64,000 bases of DNA, taken from NCBI GenBank assembly GCA_033807695.1, contig CM066307.1, positions 3,038,001 to 3,102,000 of the forward strand. Reading direction: 5' to 3'. The notes below the pieces were generated by a model. It worked only from the letters and a program-made list of their open reading frames with translations, was not told the origin of the DNA and ran no database searches. How positions within the stretch are numbered: position 1 is the first letter of the stretch; every line of letters begins with the position of its first letter. Shown piece by piece: positions 8,931 through 20,434 of the stretch. A program made the translations under genes and the position numbers. Origin of the DNA: Daedaleopsis sinensis. Lineage: Eukaryota; Basidiomycota; Agaricomycetes; Polyporales; Polyporaceae.

Positions 8931-11900
8931 TCACACGTACCTTTCCCAGAACCCGAAAGCATACTGGTTTCGTCGAGCAGCTTGCCTGAAAGTAGTACTG
9001 TGACGGTTCATTGACTATAGAACAATCGAATCAACTCTGTTACATCGTACGTCAGCGTAAATGGAGCCAGGATATGGAATTGGCAGACACGTACCCGGTC
9101 CACAGCCTTGATAATGATGCATTCCTGCGAGATGTTACTTGGCTGGTACTTCATCGTAGCCGCGTGGCAAATGACATCTGCCATAGGGACCACGCACACT
9201 TCGGGCGCGAAGGTGTTGTAGTAGAGCTTCGTACCGAGTTCTGGCCATGGGGTCCACGGATCCCACATCTTCTCATTCTCCGAAAGAGGCACGTATTCGC
9301 GTACGACCAGGAAGGGTTCCACCACGCTCTTCTGTTCGGCACGGCGATGCAGGAAGATCTGCTCGATCTGACCAGCTCGCGTCGAGTGAGTTCCACCCTC
9401 TTCTCGTGGCCTGAAGACGACTGTGCTGTTTCGAATATTGCCGCTCGCAGTGGCGAAGTCGACTCCGTCGTGGGAGATCTTGTCGACTTGTTGAGCGTCC
9501 TCCGGCAGACGGGGAAGTCGTCTAGGATTTCCTGTAGCGTATGCGGCGATGTACTTCGGGCTGTGGGGACGGGATAAGATGTTGTGGAGTAGCTGGTCAT
9601 ACAACTTCCTGGGCAGCGCTGTAGCACGACCCTCTTGATACGCGAGAGTCGACGTTGATGATGGCGATGTGAAAAGAGAGGCGAACTCGGGGACCCGGCT
9701 CGAGGTAAGGATACGATTGAAGGTAGAGTTGAATGAGGTAAGCCAGTCCTGGTAAACCGGTATCTCAGGCCATTTGATGGAGCTAACAAGCCACCGAATG
9801 TCGACTCCGAGGTAGAAATACTTCATGTATGTGATAGGAAGTTGCCCTAGAATCTGTGTGAGACAATGGACTTCCAAGGAGCTGCTCGCGTGATGGATAC
9901 TCACCCGGTTGATGATTTGTATTGAGGCGCTGGAGCAAACCGTTGAAACGTTCGAAGGGGAATGCCCACCACCCATGAACCGGCCCAAAGGCGAGCAAGA
10001 ACAGCTTGAGATGTAGTCCTAGATGGTGATTCTGGACAAGTGCATGGTCATAGATTAGCCTGAGTCCCCGGACGTAGCTCTCGTAGTGCTTGTCGAAAAG
10101 CGCGGCTCGACTAGGTGACATAGAGCGCCGGGTTGCGAGATCGACCGCGATGACGAGCTGCACGAAGTTTTCTAGCACAGCGCGTTCCTCCGGCGAGGCG
10201 TTTTGGCCACCCCAGAGTCGCACAAGAGTGAAGACCATGTGAATGGTCGAGACCGTTCGCCACATGTCTGCCTTCAACTTGCCGTGCGAGGCGTCTCCGA
10301 AGTTCGATGGTGGTTTTTCGATCCACGTCGGAACGATGATCTTCGAAATGTCCTTGCGCACTTCCTCCAAGACTGAGCTTGTGAAGATCATGTACTTCTT
10401 GACCGATTCATTCTCGTCGTCATAGGGAATATGAAAGCGAGCAGTCGGTTCAGGAAGAGGAGGGGGGACGCGAATGGCAGCGGTGATATCTACCTCGGAA
10501 GCCATGGATTGGACCTACAAGCGGAGAATCAGCTGAAGCTAGAAGTGAACAGCGGAAGATCAAACGTACCCATTCCATCAGTTTCTCGCATATCCTCTTC
10601 TTTATAGCCTTTGTTTTCGGCTCGAGGATGTGGTTGAATTCAGCCATAGCTGCGAGATAGTCCCGACGGACCTTCTCTAACGCTTTCCAGTCCTTGTGCA
10701 CGAGAGCGTCGACAACCTTGGCGAGTTGTTCTTCTTGCTCTTCGGGACTATGGAACAGTGCGTTACCAGTGCTCTCCTTATCGAGACTTTTCAGTCCCCA
10801 CAAGTCCACGAAGTGATGGCGGAGGTCGCCGAGGAACAGATTGTGCATGGTGTCCAACGGTGCGAATTTCGTCGGGTTCCAGTATTCAAGGCGAAGAAGC
10901 TCAGACCAGCGCAAATACTCCTTTTCGAATAGTTTTTTCCTCTTCCCCAATGTAGATGCGTCTCTCCACTCGCGCGCGATTCGAAGGTGCTCGGTCCACG
11001 TCCGGCCAGCAGGCCACTCCGAGCGATTTGGATTGGACATCTCCTGTTTCGGAAGGGCACAATACGAGCAGAACCGCGTCGCATGATGACCGGCAAAGCC
11101 CCCAGCTTTTCTGAGAGCGGGTAGGTCGCAGACGAGTGGGATCAGAGCGGCGCGGATGAGTACCCCGGAAGGGCGCGTCTTGGTTTTGGCGAAGTAGACT
11201 CCAGAGTGCCAAAATTCAAGGAGTTCGTCGACCAAGGGACATAGGAAATGGTTGAGTGCTTCGGGAGGTGGTTCCTTCGGTCCGGGTATGACTCCAACGA
11301 GGTAGATGTACTCGGGGCGGAATCGCAAATGGGGGGGAAGGTTCAAGCATGCCATGTAGATCGCGCCAATGGACTGGGATTTTCCTCCCTTTTTGTTGCC
11401 TCCGGGATTGAACCAGTCGATGTTGAGCGAAAAGACAAGGTGTAACTCCCCCTTCACGGGAACTGAGAAACGAGTTCTGCCATCGGGGCCGAGGAAGTTT
11501 CGGATGGCGGATGACTGCATGATGTCGTGACAAACGTCGTCCGGGGTGGTTGGCTCGTCCCACGCATGCTCGAAGAAGGCGTCGACACCTTGTCTCATGA
11601 GAATAGAGGCCATGTACGATTTGAAGGAGCGGTACGGGTAAGGACGGATGGGCCTGTAGATCGTGCCGTTTTTTGCCTTCGTGTTCTTGGATGCATAGAC
11701 AAGCGGCGTCCCACAGACCGGCGCATCGGCGTCGATGTAAGGACACGTATGGGGATAAGGGTCGTCGATGTCCGATGGATTGGGAGGGAAAATGGCGCAG
11801 CAGGTTGGGCAGGTTGCATAGAGAACGATGTCGGGATCGATGCCCAGTCGTGAGAATGCGGTGCGCACATCCTTCGGGACCAGAGCGAGGACAGCGTTTA

Positions 11901-12896
11901 GCACCGCGGCCACGAGCGGATTGGTGTAGGACGAGAATATCCCAAAGATGACGACCCTCAGGGTTGTCAGAACGAAGTTGACGTACGGACGAGAGACAGA
12001 TGCCACCGTGTGGAGAATAGTTACCATGATGAGAGCGGCGATAATGAAATGAGGACACGTATTGACGTCAACGATGGCTGCTATGTAGAAGTCAGCAACT
12101 ATGCTATCATATCCAGGAGAGATGTCTCAACTCACCACCGGGTACCACCGTCAACTCAGGAACACCCATCGCATTCAGCCTCATCAAGCCCGTTCGCACC
12201 ATCTCCTTATGCCACGCTAGCACCTCGAGTTCTCCCACTCGCGCCTGCTCCTTCCCGAACTTCTTGATCATTGAGGCCAAACGAGCGTCCGCGTCCTTGT
12301 CTCCCACCGCTCTGAGCTCACGCAAGCTGTCGAGCTGCGCGCCCAGCCAGTTGCGATGAGCGATTACCTCTGCGCTGCCCGGATGCTTCGGGTCAAGAGA
12401 AGCGGGTCTTTCAAGAGGCGAAGACGGCTTGCTCTGGAACTTGATTACCGTGAACCGAGACACGAGACGAGATCGCAGTGATAACGAAGAGTCGATCGCC
12501 CCAAGATCCTGGACACGTCGGCGAATTCTCTCCTTCTAGTACGCTCAGGAATTATTATCGCCAGCGCGGCTGAGTCTTAAACTGACAACAACTCACCTTG
12601 AGAGACTTCGTCTCGGGTGGAGCGAGGTGCGAATGACGACGGGGGCTAGAATTATCCTGACGACTCTCGTCCTGGATAATACGAGCATGAGCATCCAGTA
12701 GTAGCACAAAGTAGGTGGTACTCACCTTCATTGCATCGTCCTCCAGCTTCGCTGCAGCTTCAAGTTTGCGCCTCTCTCTTTCGGCCTCAGCATGACCCAC
12801 GATAGTACGGTCGCTGACCCGACGACCAGCTCGTTGTACTCCATTGCTGTCGTTGAAGGTCCAGCAGAGACACTCTCTGCAAGTACAGACCCCCAT
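8931..12896 (-). CDS. Tnp2-family (CACTA/EnSpm) transposase
   Basis: This is the DDE transposase that would cut and rejoin the element ends. It is read as seven exons, roughly 1,190 residues. Exon 1, from 12896, gives MGVCTCRECLCWTF, a Cys-rich start, and then an Arg/Glu-rich helix. The long exon at about 12080-10570 carries the tnp2 core: YATCPTCCAIFPPNP, LNIDWFNPGGNKKGGKSQSI, GVIPGPKEPP, LVCDLPALRKAGGFAGHHA, RWSELLRLEYW and LDTMHNLFLGDL. The next exon has VHGWWAFPFERFNGLLQRLN. The Asp of NIDWF, the Asp of LDTMH and the Glu of FPFERF are the likely DDE triad and all are present. No frameshift or internal stop is seen. The last exon ends in QYAFGFWERYV with the stop at 8931, about 50 bp from the inner edge of the left TIR. 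Confidence 0.9.
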
Positions 12897-13094
12897 CGGG
12901 TGCTGTGATGGCTGTCTGGGTTAGTCGTAGTCGTGGCAGGATAGGTGAGCGTACATCGTCCATCCCCCGGCAGCCGCTGGTTGATCGATGGTCAGGCGCC
13001 AAAAGCACTCCTTCAAGTTGCCAAGTCGTCAACTGTACAATCATTTATAATATATATTGATAGTCTTTGTAGTATATCTACGAATAAGAAGAGG

Positions 13095-14647
13095 TCAGCG
13101 GACCCGCAATTCCTCCCAAATCGGAAAATCTGCATCTTGTGTCACCGGGCCAGCCGTCAACCGACTAGGGACACAGAAGAACCATATCGTTGCCACCATG
13201 AGCCCAGTGAGCATCATCCCAGTGAGCATCATCACAGCGGCAGCAGCGGGGACGAGAGGGAAGCATAGGAACTTGCTCGACCTGGAGGGGCGGGAGCTCT
13301 GCGTTGACGGCCTTGCCCGTCTAGAAGGGCGCTGGCGCGTGTCCGGCTCCGAAGAAGCAACTTGAGGAGCAACGGGGACGTCGGTAGTTGGCCCGTATAG
13401 TCCACGTAGAGCAGCCTGATTCGACTGTCAGTCTTCACATAGACAAGCTAAGAGTGCTTGAACTTACCAGTAGCCTACCAACAATTGCTCCATGCATCGT
13501 AGCCCCAATCGTCGCAGTCACCGTTCCTCCATGTGTCGCCGTTTCGGTCGTGCTCCGCTTGGGCAAAGCTCTCCGGGCCTGGTGCTTGGTCCCGAAGCTG
13601 GGTATCAAAGTTCGCAGCTTCTCGCGGAGCGAGAGTGCTGTTCTCCACCTGAAGCGATTACTCTTCGTCCCTTCTAGAACTGCTCACGCCTGATGTTAGG
13701 GACCATGATATCTGGAGAGGTCACAGGAGAACGTACTATACATCTGTGACATCGCATTTGCGGATGCGTGGAGTAAGTCGTCGATTGCCGCCAAGGTTGT
13801 GGCAATTTCGTCGTCAGCCTCAGCGTTACGAATTTTCGTGACTTTCTACTCGTCCTATATGTTAGAAATATCATATCGGAGACACGTTCACGCTTACATT
13901 TGCGCGCATTAGATGGATAATTGCTCTCAGTGCCCCGTGACACGCCTTCCGCGCAATCCTGAGTTCGGTGTTGATGGACGCGTAATAGGGATCGCTAACA
14001 ACATCTTGGTGTTATGACACGCTACAGAGGCGGGGAAGACGTGGTGCGACGTACCTAGAACGTGGCGGAGAACCCAGAGACGCGTCGGTCAGCGACCCTT
14101 CCGACGCGGCTACCGTTGTAACACCGTCCGTGCTCTCGTTGGAAGGTGTTGAGGGTGTGTCGTATGTCCCGGAGCAGTTGGAGGGCAGACTGCTAAGCCC
14201 CGCGAGCAACGGCATATTCGACTCGTTAATGGAACGACGATGAATCGGATCGTTCGACTGTGGAGTGCCGGTCGAGTGTGCGGTGACAGCTGAAGATGTC
14301 GATGGATTTTGGAGCACCTGAGGGGTGGTCGCGTCTGGAGACACCGATCTGTCGGGGTGTCGTTGAGAGGTACTAGCCCCGGGCGACGCAGAAGGGCTCC
14401 AGTGGGCTGGAGGGTTCGTGTCCATCAGAAGCGAGCCGTCCATCGAAGGAAGATCTGGTGAAAGTGCGTCCATAGCGCTGGCCAAGTCTCGCAGATCACG
14501 CAGCGGAGAACTTGTTAAAGGCGGGAGAAGGGGAGAACGCAGAGATGATGAAGGAGTGCAGGAATGACTGACTGGAGATAGGTCGTCCATGGAAAGTCGT
14601 GTCGGCGTGGTGTGGTTGGAGACAGAAGGAGGCCTACAGCCACTCAT
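13095..14647 (-). CDS. Ser/Thr/Pro-rich protein with C-terminal membrane anchor (cargo)
   Basis: No known family is recognised. The 5' exon (14647 to about 14050) encodes about 200 residues rich in Ser, Thr and Pro, predicted disordered. Later exons, joined at GT-AG sites, give a helical stretch (YYASINTELRIARKACHGAL, then EADDEIATTLAAIDDLLHAS). They continue with an acidic, Trp-rich stretch (NGDCDDWGYDAWSNCW) and finally an Arg-rich linker, a hydrophobic segment (VMMLTGMMLTGLMVATIWFF) and a short tail ending at 13095. The layout is that of a tail-anchored or single-pass membrane protein. It lies about 200 bp upstream of the transposase on the same strand. Internal exon borders are manual, but the frame stays open through five exons, which supports a functional gene. 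Confidence 0.6.
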
Positions 14648-14817
14648 CCTTCAGACCACGGATACAAAGCCTTTGACGTTTTCCTCCGCTCATTTGCCTT
14701 GCCCAAGTGATGCCAAAGCGATTTCAGAGTAGTAGCTATGCATGATCCTTTGTATGCGATGCATTCCACGCACCTGTGCACCTACGCTACCAACATCGCT
14801 TCTTTCCTCCTCCGAGA

Positions 14818-15624
14818 TGAGTGTCTCAACCGCCAGCGCCACAGACGTTACGGACAACCAGTTGTGAGTTGCATGAGGTTGCCTACTGCTGCATATTGTG
14901 ACTAGAGATCATCTAGCCCTTATACGAGGTTTGCCGCCGTTCAGGGCGTGCAATATGCGCTCACAGACCACCGGGATCCAGTGCCAGACTTCAGACGAGG
15001 TAGCGTAATGCTCAGCGAGCTTTATGATGGAGAATGTGGGTACAGACGACTTTATTTTGACGGCGCATGTCAACTGAGGTGTTCTTCAGTCGCGATTATC
15101 GTCACCGGCAGCTTCTACAACGTCACAGTCAGCACAATGTTCGTCTGCATCGACATGGAGGTCATACCCAACAATGTATGCTTCCTGAATGCGATACTAG
15201 ACTTGTGTTGAAGACTAACCGCTCCTCTCTTCCCTCTCAGCCCGAGCTGTGTGTCCGCTTCTCCACCTGTCTTGCTTCGGGCAGGGCACAAAAGTCGTGG
15301 TTGCACATTCGCTTCACGAATCGACCTGTCTACGCACGTTTCATGCAACTTTTCTGGACGATCTTCGACGAGTTGACCAGGAAGAGAGAGCTCATTCTCT
15401 CCCGACTGGACCACGTCGCCTACGGTCAGCCGTCCAACTTTACGAGGTACTGTCGCAGCTACTTGGGGGAAGGCTATTTCGACACCTTGGAAGATTCCGA
15501 TGACTCCGGGGATGAGGCGGATGGTTCAGTGCGCGGGGAGCGGACTGTGGACGATGTGGAAGGCACTGTTGAGGGAGACGACGGCGAAGAAGGTCCTGCA
15601 AATGACGTTAGTACCGATGAGTGA
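14818..15624 (+). CDS. Hypothetical cargo protein with acidic tail
   Basis: Three exons are read: MSVSTASATDVTDNQ, then a second exon after GTGAGT...CTAG with RFAAVQGVQYALTDH and VSTMFVCIDMEVIPNN, then a third from about 15241 with ELCVRFSTCLASGRAQKSWL, FTNRPVYARFMQLFWTIFDE and a Glu/Asp-rich end (DDGEEGPANDVSTDE). The beta-rich middle followed by a Phe/Trp-containing helix is reminiscent of small PH-like folds, but no family can be named. It is divergent from the Ser/Pro-rich gene at 14647, so the 170 bp between them is a likely shared promoter. Confidence 0.55.
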
Positions 15625-16455
15625 CCGCGGGAGGCGAAAGAGGTTCACGGACGACAGTAGTTGAATGTATGCGAGCGAGAATCCAAGTCGCTATACTTTG
15701 CTCGATACTCTCAAGCGTTCATTCAAGCTGCGGTGTGAAGTGAACGAGGACGAGGAGGACGAGGGGAAGGAGAACGGGGAGGATGAGAGCCTGGTAGTGG
15801 AGGTTCGGAGGAGAGACAGGCAATGAGCGCTGAGCGCTCGTTCACCGGCCCGTGAGCGCGCACAGTTGTGCGTCTAACGTCGGGCTGGAACAAGCGCGCA
15901 ATGCCGCCGTCATCCTCCTCCGTGGGCCAAGACCTCCGCCTGAAGCTTGATCTCCTTACATCACTACTATATCTTCTTCACTGTACTCTGCTCTAGAGCT
16001 ATGTATACGCCTTGCACGGCTTCCTTCTGCGCCTTGGGCGCGCCCGCCTCCTCGCTTGCGACCAGCTGCGTGTCGAGTCCAAGCAGCCTGCGCGCCCCGC
16101 GCGAGGTTCGCGGCGAGTCTCCGCGGCCGTCGTAGACAGCACCAGCGATGACAACGTATGCGTCAGATCTTCTGCATCTCACGCAGCTGACCGGGATATT
16201 GAATGATGTCCAAGCTCAAATCCCAGAACGCACCATCGCTGCCTGCGAGGGTGGAGACGAAGCTTAAGGTAGCAAGCTGGGGCCGGCCGGGTGGGAATCA
16301 TTTGTACCACTGTATACGACAATTGCAACTTCTGTAGTCTCACCCTCTGTACGTGCTGCCGCCCTGCATAGTGAAACATCGTACCGAGCACCCCCCTCTA
16401 CAGTGCGCTTCACAACCCTGCTCTGCTCGCCTCGCCTCGCATGCGCGTACGTCTT
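15625..16455. other. Intergenic within the element
   Basis: It holds the 3' flank of the preceding gene, including an unassigned Glu/Asp/Gly-coding stretch at about 15735-15825. No supported gene or repeat is seen. Confidence 0.5.
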
Positions 16456-17783
16456 CTACCACACCGCTAGGATGGGAGATGGATTAAGTCGAGAAATGAG
16501 CAGGCAGAGATATTGCAACGCACCTTTGCCCTTTCCCTTTTGCTCACGCTCGCGCTTCTCCCGCTCCCGCAACTTCCGCTGATACCACGCCTGAGTGATG
16601 AAGGAGGGCTCCCCAGAGTCTGCAAACGAAAGTACGCGGTTGTCTTCCGGTCGTGTGTAGCCCGGAGTGATTGCTTTCCAGTCGCGCTTCTGCCCAGAGA
16701 TCTTGGTGTATATCCATAGCTGTGGTTCCCGGCGTTGAGGGGACCAGTGACAGAATAGGTCGCCTAGTGAGAGGTCCGACTTCGATGACATTCCAGGAGG
16801 CGGGGCCGACAATGTGTACTGGCCCCAGGAAGGGTACCACGCGGTCTCGAAATGGACACTAGCCTTCTTCTCTGCATCAGTTCGCTGACAAGCGGTTGTC
16901 GTCCTCTTGTACGCCGATGGATGCATGTCATCCGGGTCCTTAGGAAAACGATAGTTTGAGTTCTCGAAGACGCAAGAGAAAGGGAACCTAAGACACGTAC
17001 TGTTGGCAAGTTACGCACAGCTGGCTTGGTCGAAGTCGGCGCACTGCTGGAAGATGCTGCCACCTCATGTGGCTCGCGTAGAGAGGCACGGGAAGCCGAG
17101 CGGGTAATCACCGAGGGTTGCTTAAGGATACCAGCATGCTTCGGGAGAGCAGAGGATGTGGATATCTTGCTTGCGCTAGGGATAGGCTCGACGATAGGCA
17201 CTGTGTTGACGAGGCTATCATGATCGGATCTGGCACTCTTGTAGCCTCCGTGTCGCGTGCTGGTGGCCGACGACTTCACGGTACCAGAGCGCATCCCACT
17301 CAGAGGAGCAGACATGGCTCTCCTCTTCACCGCAGTCGATGACGAGTCAGGCGCGTCGTCCTCGACATCGTCTTCAGAGAAGGGGGTGGGCGAAGGGGAA
17401 GGCGCAGGATGGGGGGCAGGCATGAAGTTTGGCAGTGTTGGAGGAAATGCAGGACTAGAGGCGCGGGATGAACTGGCATCTGTAGCAGGAGTTGGGGATC
17501 TGAGCGAGGGTGCGCGCATGGCCGATCGAGGTGCTGAGTCGTTCGAATCCCTAGAAGGTCTGAGATTCGCCATGGGAAGACTGGTTGGGGTCAGCGACTG
17601 AACGTGGGGTCGATGTGCTGCTACGTACTCGTCGTAGAAACACCGAAGGATGGTGGGTGTGCTGTCCTCTTCTACGTCCGGCGCACCAGGCGCGAGATAC
17701 GGTAGTTTGGTAGTGATGTTCGGTCGAATAAGCACACGGGCACCGTAGGTGTAAGGAGAAGCGTCAGAAGGACGTTGCGCCAT
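16456..17783 (-). CDS. Hypothetical cargo protein, disordered centre, basic C-terminus
   Basis: The start at 17783 gives MAQRPSDASPYTYGARVLI, LPYLAPGAPDVEEDSTPTIL and FYDEYVAAHRPHV, a compact N-terminal part. About 180 Ser/Pro/Ala-rich residues follow. After an intron near 16935-17000 (GTACGT...CTAAG) comes a Trp-rich part: ETAWYPSWGQYTLSAPPPGM, WSPQRREPQLWIYTKIS and GEPSFITQAWYQRKLRERE. It ends in a Lys/Gly run. The family is unknown. The folded N- and C-terminal parts separated by a disordered linker match the style of its neighbours. Confidence 0.55.
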
Positions 17784-18228
17784 AGTAGATGGTATGGAGG
17801 GAGTTGCGAGGACGAACGTAGAGACTTTTAGGTGGTTGAGTGGCTGACGAAGAGTGAGGAAGACCCGAGAAGTGGCACACTAGAGCGTCCCATGTTGCAG
17901 AGCCAGAGCCTGTAAGAAACATCGTAGGATGGACAAAGTAAGGACAAAGAGGCAATCGTCGCAAGAGGACGGCGGTGCCGGAAAGCGCGCAAGCCCGCAA
18001 AAGCCCGGCCCGGCAGCGTGCGACGTGCGTACTCAGTCAGTAGGACTCGCTATGTACTCAGTACTTAGTACTCAATATCCAACATTGATAATAATAATGG
18101 CGGCGCGGGCTGGTAAAATAGGTCGCTCGCGAGCAGCGAACAGTATTACATTGAAGCGTAGCAATACAGCACTCCGTACACATACATGATGACAGATTAT
18201 GGGTAGCAGCAGCACACTGACGCGAACT

Positions 18229-18471
18229 CTACAACCACTTCACAAGCATAGCGACCACGGCGGTCGAGGTGCGCAGCACAACATGTATCATGCCGAGGAT
18301 CATTAGCTTGAAGAGCATCCTTATGATCTGGATGTACCCGGGGCGTTCGTTGCTGAAGGGTGCGAACGTCCTGCGCCCAAGCGCCCTCAGCGTCACCCAG
18401 AGCGTCTCGAAGGGAAAATCGGACCCCATCCCCATCCCTCGTGCGCTATGAAGGAGCATCATGATCAGCAC
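18229..18471 (-). other. Hydrophobic frame downstream of the repeat-tailed gene
   Basis: An 80-codon frame ends in a strongly hydrophobic stretch (IIRMLFKLMILGMIHVVL, then TSTAVVAMLVKWL). It could be the last, membrane-spanning exon of the gene ending at 18480, but no GT-AG pair in the right phase was found, so it is recorded separately. Confidence 0.3.
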
Positions 18472-18479
18472 GCCGCGAG

Positions 18480-20025
18480 CTAAAGCTTCTGAGGTACAAT
18501 GACATACTGGACAGAGGCGATGAGCCTGGTAGTAGTAGTGTTCGCGCGGTTGACCGGAGCCGCTCCAGCGCTGCGCGCGAGGGTGGGGCAGGCGGCTTGA
18601 GCTCCGGCGGCGCTGCCCGCGAGAGTGACGACGTTAGCGTAGTCGACTTGAGCCCCAGCGGCGCTGCCCGCGATACTGACGATGGTCGCGTCGTCCAATG
18701 CAGCTCGGGCGGCGCTGTCCACGAGGGTGGGGACGACCACGTCCTCGGCCTGAGCATCATCGGCGCTGCCCGCGAGGTTGACGACGGTCGCGTCGTCCAT
18801 TGCAGCTCGGGCGGCGCTGTCCACGAGGGTGGGGACGACCACGTCCTCGGCCTGAGCATCATCGGCGCTGCCCGCGAGGTTGACGACGGTGGCCTCAGAG
18901 GCTTGAGCTCCGGCGGCGCTGCCCGTGATGATAACGACGTTCGCGTCGTCGTTTTGAGCCCCAGCGGCGCTGCCCGCGATACTGACGATGGTCGCGTCGT
19001 CGACTGCAGCTCGGGTGGCGCTGCCCACGAGGATGGGGACGACCGCGTCTTCGGCCTGAGCTTCATCGGCGCTGCCCGCGAGAGCAACGACGTTCGCGTC
19101 GTCGACTTGAGCTCCGCCCGCGATACTGACGATGGTCGCGTCGTCGACTGCAGCTTGGGCGGCGCTGCCCACGAGGGTGGAGACGACCGCGTCCTCGGCT
19201 TGACCTTCGTTGGCGCTGCCCGCGAGGTTGGCGACAGTCGCCTCAGAGGCTTGAGTTCCGGTCGCGCTGCCTGCGAAGGCAAGGATGTTCGTGTCGTCGG
19301 CGAGAGTTTCGGCCGCGCAGCCCGCAACGGTCGCGTGTGCGGCTTGAGCTTCGTTGGCGCTGCCAAACTGAGCATGGGTGCCGACACCGAGAGCGCGATC
19401 TTGGTCTTCCTCTTGGTGCTGGCAGTCGCTGTCGAGAAGAGGTACTTGCTCGATTGGAGGTAGCCCAAGGTCGCGCGCACGTTGGGCTATAGCTCTCCCT
19501 TCTTCATACCAGCGCGCGAACAAGTCGAGGTTGGACTTATCGTAGAATAGCACGCGATGCTTGCGCAAACAGTTGCCGATGGGGACATCCCACTCGAACG
19601 CCCAGTCGCGCTACGGCATATGAGTGGGAGGATCGATGTGGTGTGAAGGGCTAGAACTCACCTTGTTGTGGTAGAAGCTCCACTGGGGATCAATGAACTT
19701 CGCGAACTTCGCCTCCGGGGACTCCTTCTCGATGACGACGATGGCCCCTGCATCTCGTGTTAAGTGTGGTGCGCCATGTTATTAACGCAGAAAGACTTAC
19801 TTCCATGATTCTCCCCAGTATCCGTGTTGAGGGTGGCGAAGGCGACCAAGACATCCATCTCGGAGATGTCATCGTTTGTCGGCGTGTCGGACTCTGTGAA
19901 GGTCGAGAACACAGCCTTGGGATAGTAGCAGAATTTGATTCTGTCAACAGACGTATCAGCTGCAGGGTTTACCGGTACCGGGCAAGAACAGCTAGAGCAA
20001 CTTACTTGCAGCGTCCGAGAGCCAT
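18480..20025 (-). CDS. Hypothetical cargo protein with 17-residue tandem repeats
   Basis: Exon 1 gives MALGRCK, exon 2 FCYYPKAVFSTFTESDTP and ISEMDVLVAFATLNTDTGEN, exon 3 VVIEKESPEAKFAKFIDPQW, and exon 4 DWAFEWDVPIGNC and RVLFYDKSNLDLFARWYEEG. This is about 140 residues of a small folded domain of unknown family. The rest of exon 4 (18540-19400) is about 18 copies of a 17-residue unit such as DDATIVSIAGSAAGAQV or EDVVVPTLVDSAARAAM, encoded by a 51-bp minisatellite, with one unit shortened. Acidic and hydrophobic faces alternate. The stop follows at 18480. Exon joins at RDWAFEW and CKIKF were checked for phase. Confidence 0.6.
18540..19400. repeat. 51-bp in-frame minisatellite
   Basis: About 18 imperfect 51-bp units lie within the last exon of the gene at 18480-20025. 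They are often paired as 102-bp dimers (…SIAGSAAGAQ / …LVDSAARAA). The repeat keeps frame throughout, which also opens the complementary strand. Confidence 0.8.
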
Positions 20026-20434
20026 TTCGAGCTTGAGTGCGGGAGGGAATGTGCAATGAGAGCCGGCAGCGGCGCGCGAGAAGAGGGGAAGTGGTAGAGT
20101 GTGCCGAAGGCAAGCGGGGCTCTTAAGCTTGGCTTGAGGCGCAGAGTTACAGTCGCCCACATCCTTTGTCCTGCGGTCAAACCGTCGGACGTCCTCGCTC
20201 GATCGCCCGCGCGAGGTTACATCGTGGATGTTGCTTTGTCTACAGAACCGTGACGGCGACGAGGTCGCGTGCACTGTGACTGTCGCGTCAGTCGGTGTCA
20301 CGCAGCGCAAACCACGCAGTCACGGTGGGCATACTAGTCGTTACTGCAAGTACTAGTCTGTTCAGAATTCTGTCGGTAAAGAAAATATAGTACATATCGA
20401 TAGGAGGCTATCTCCTAGAACCTACGCCTGGACC

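Noticed and set aside
18597..19463. 288-codon plus-strand frame opposite the 51-bp repeats
   Set aside because: It exists because the repeat period is a multiple of three. The minus strand has the spliced folded domain in front and consistent phase.
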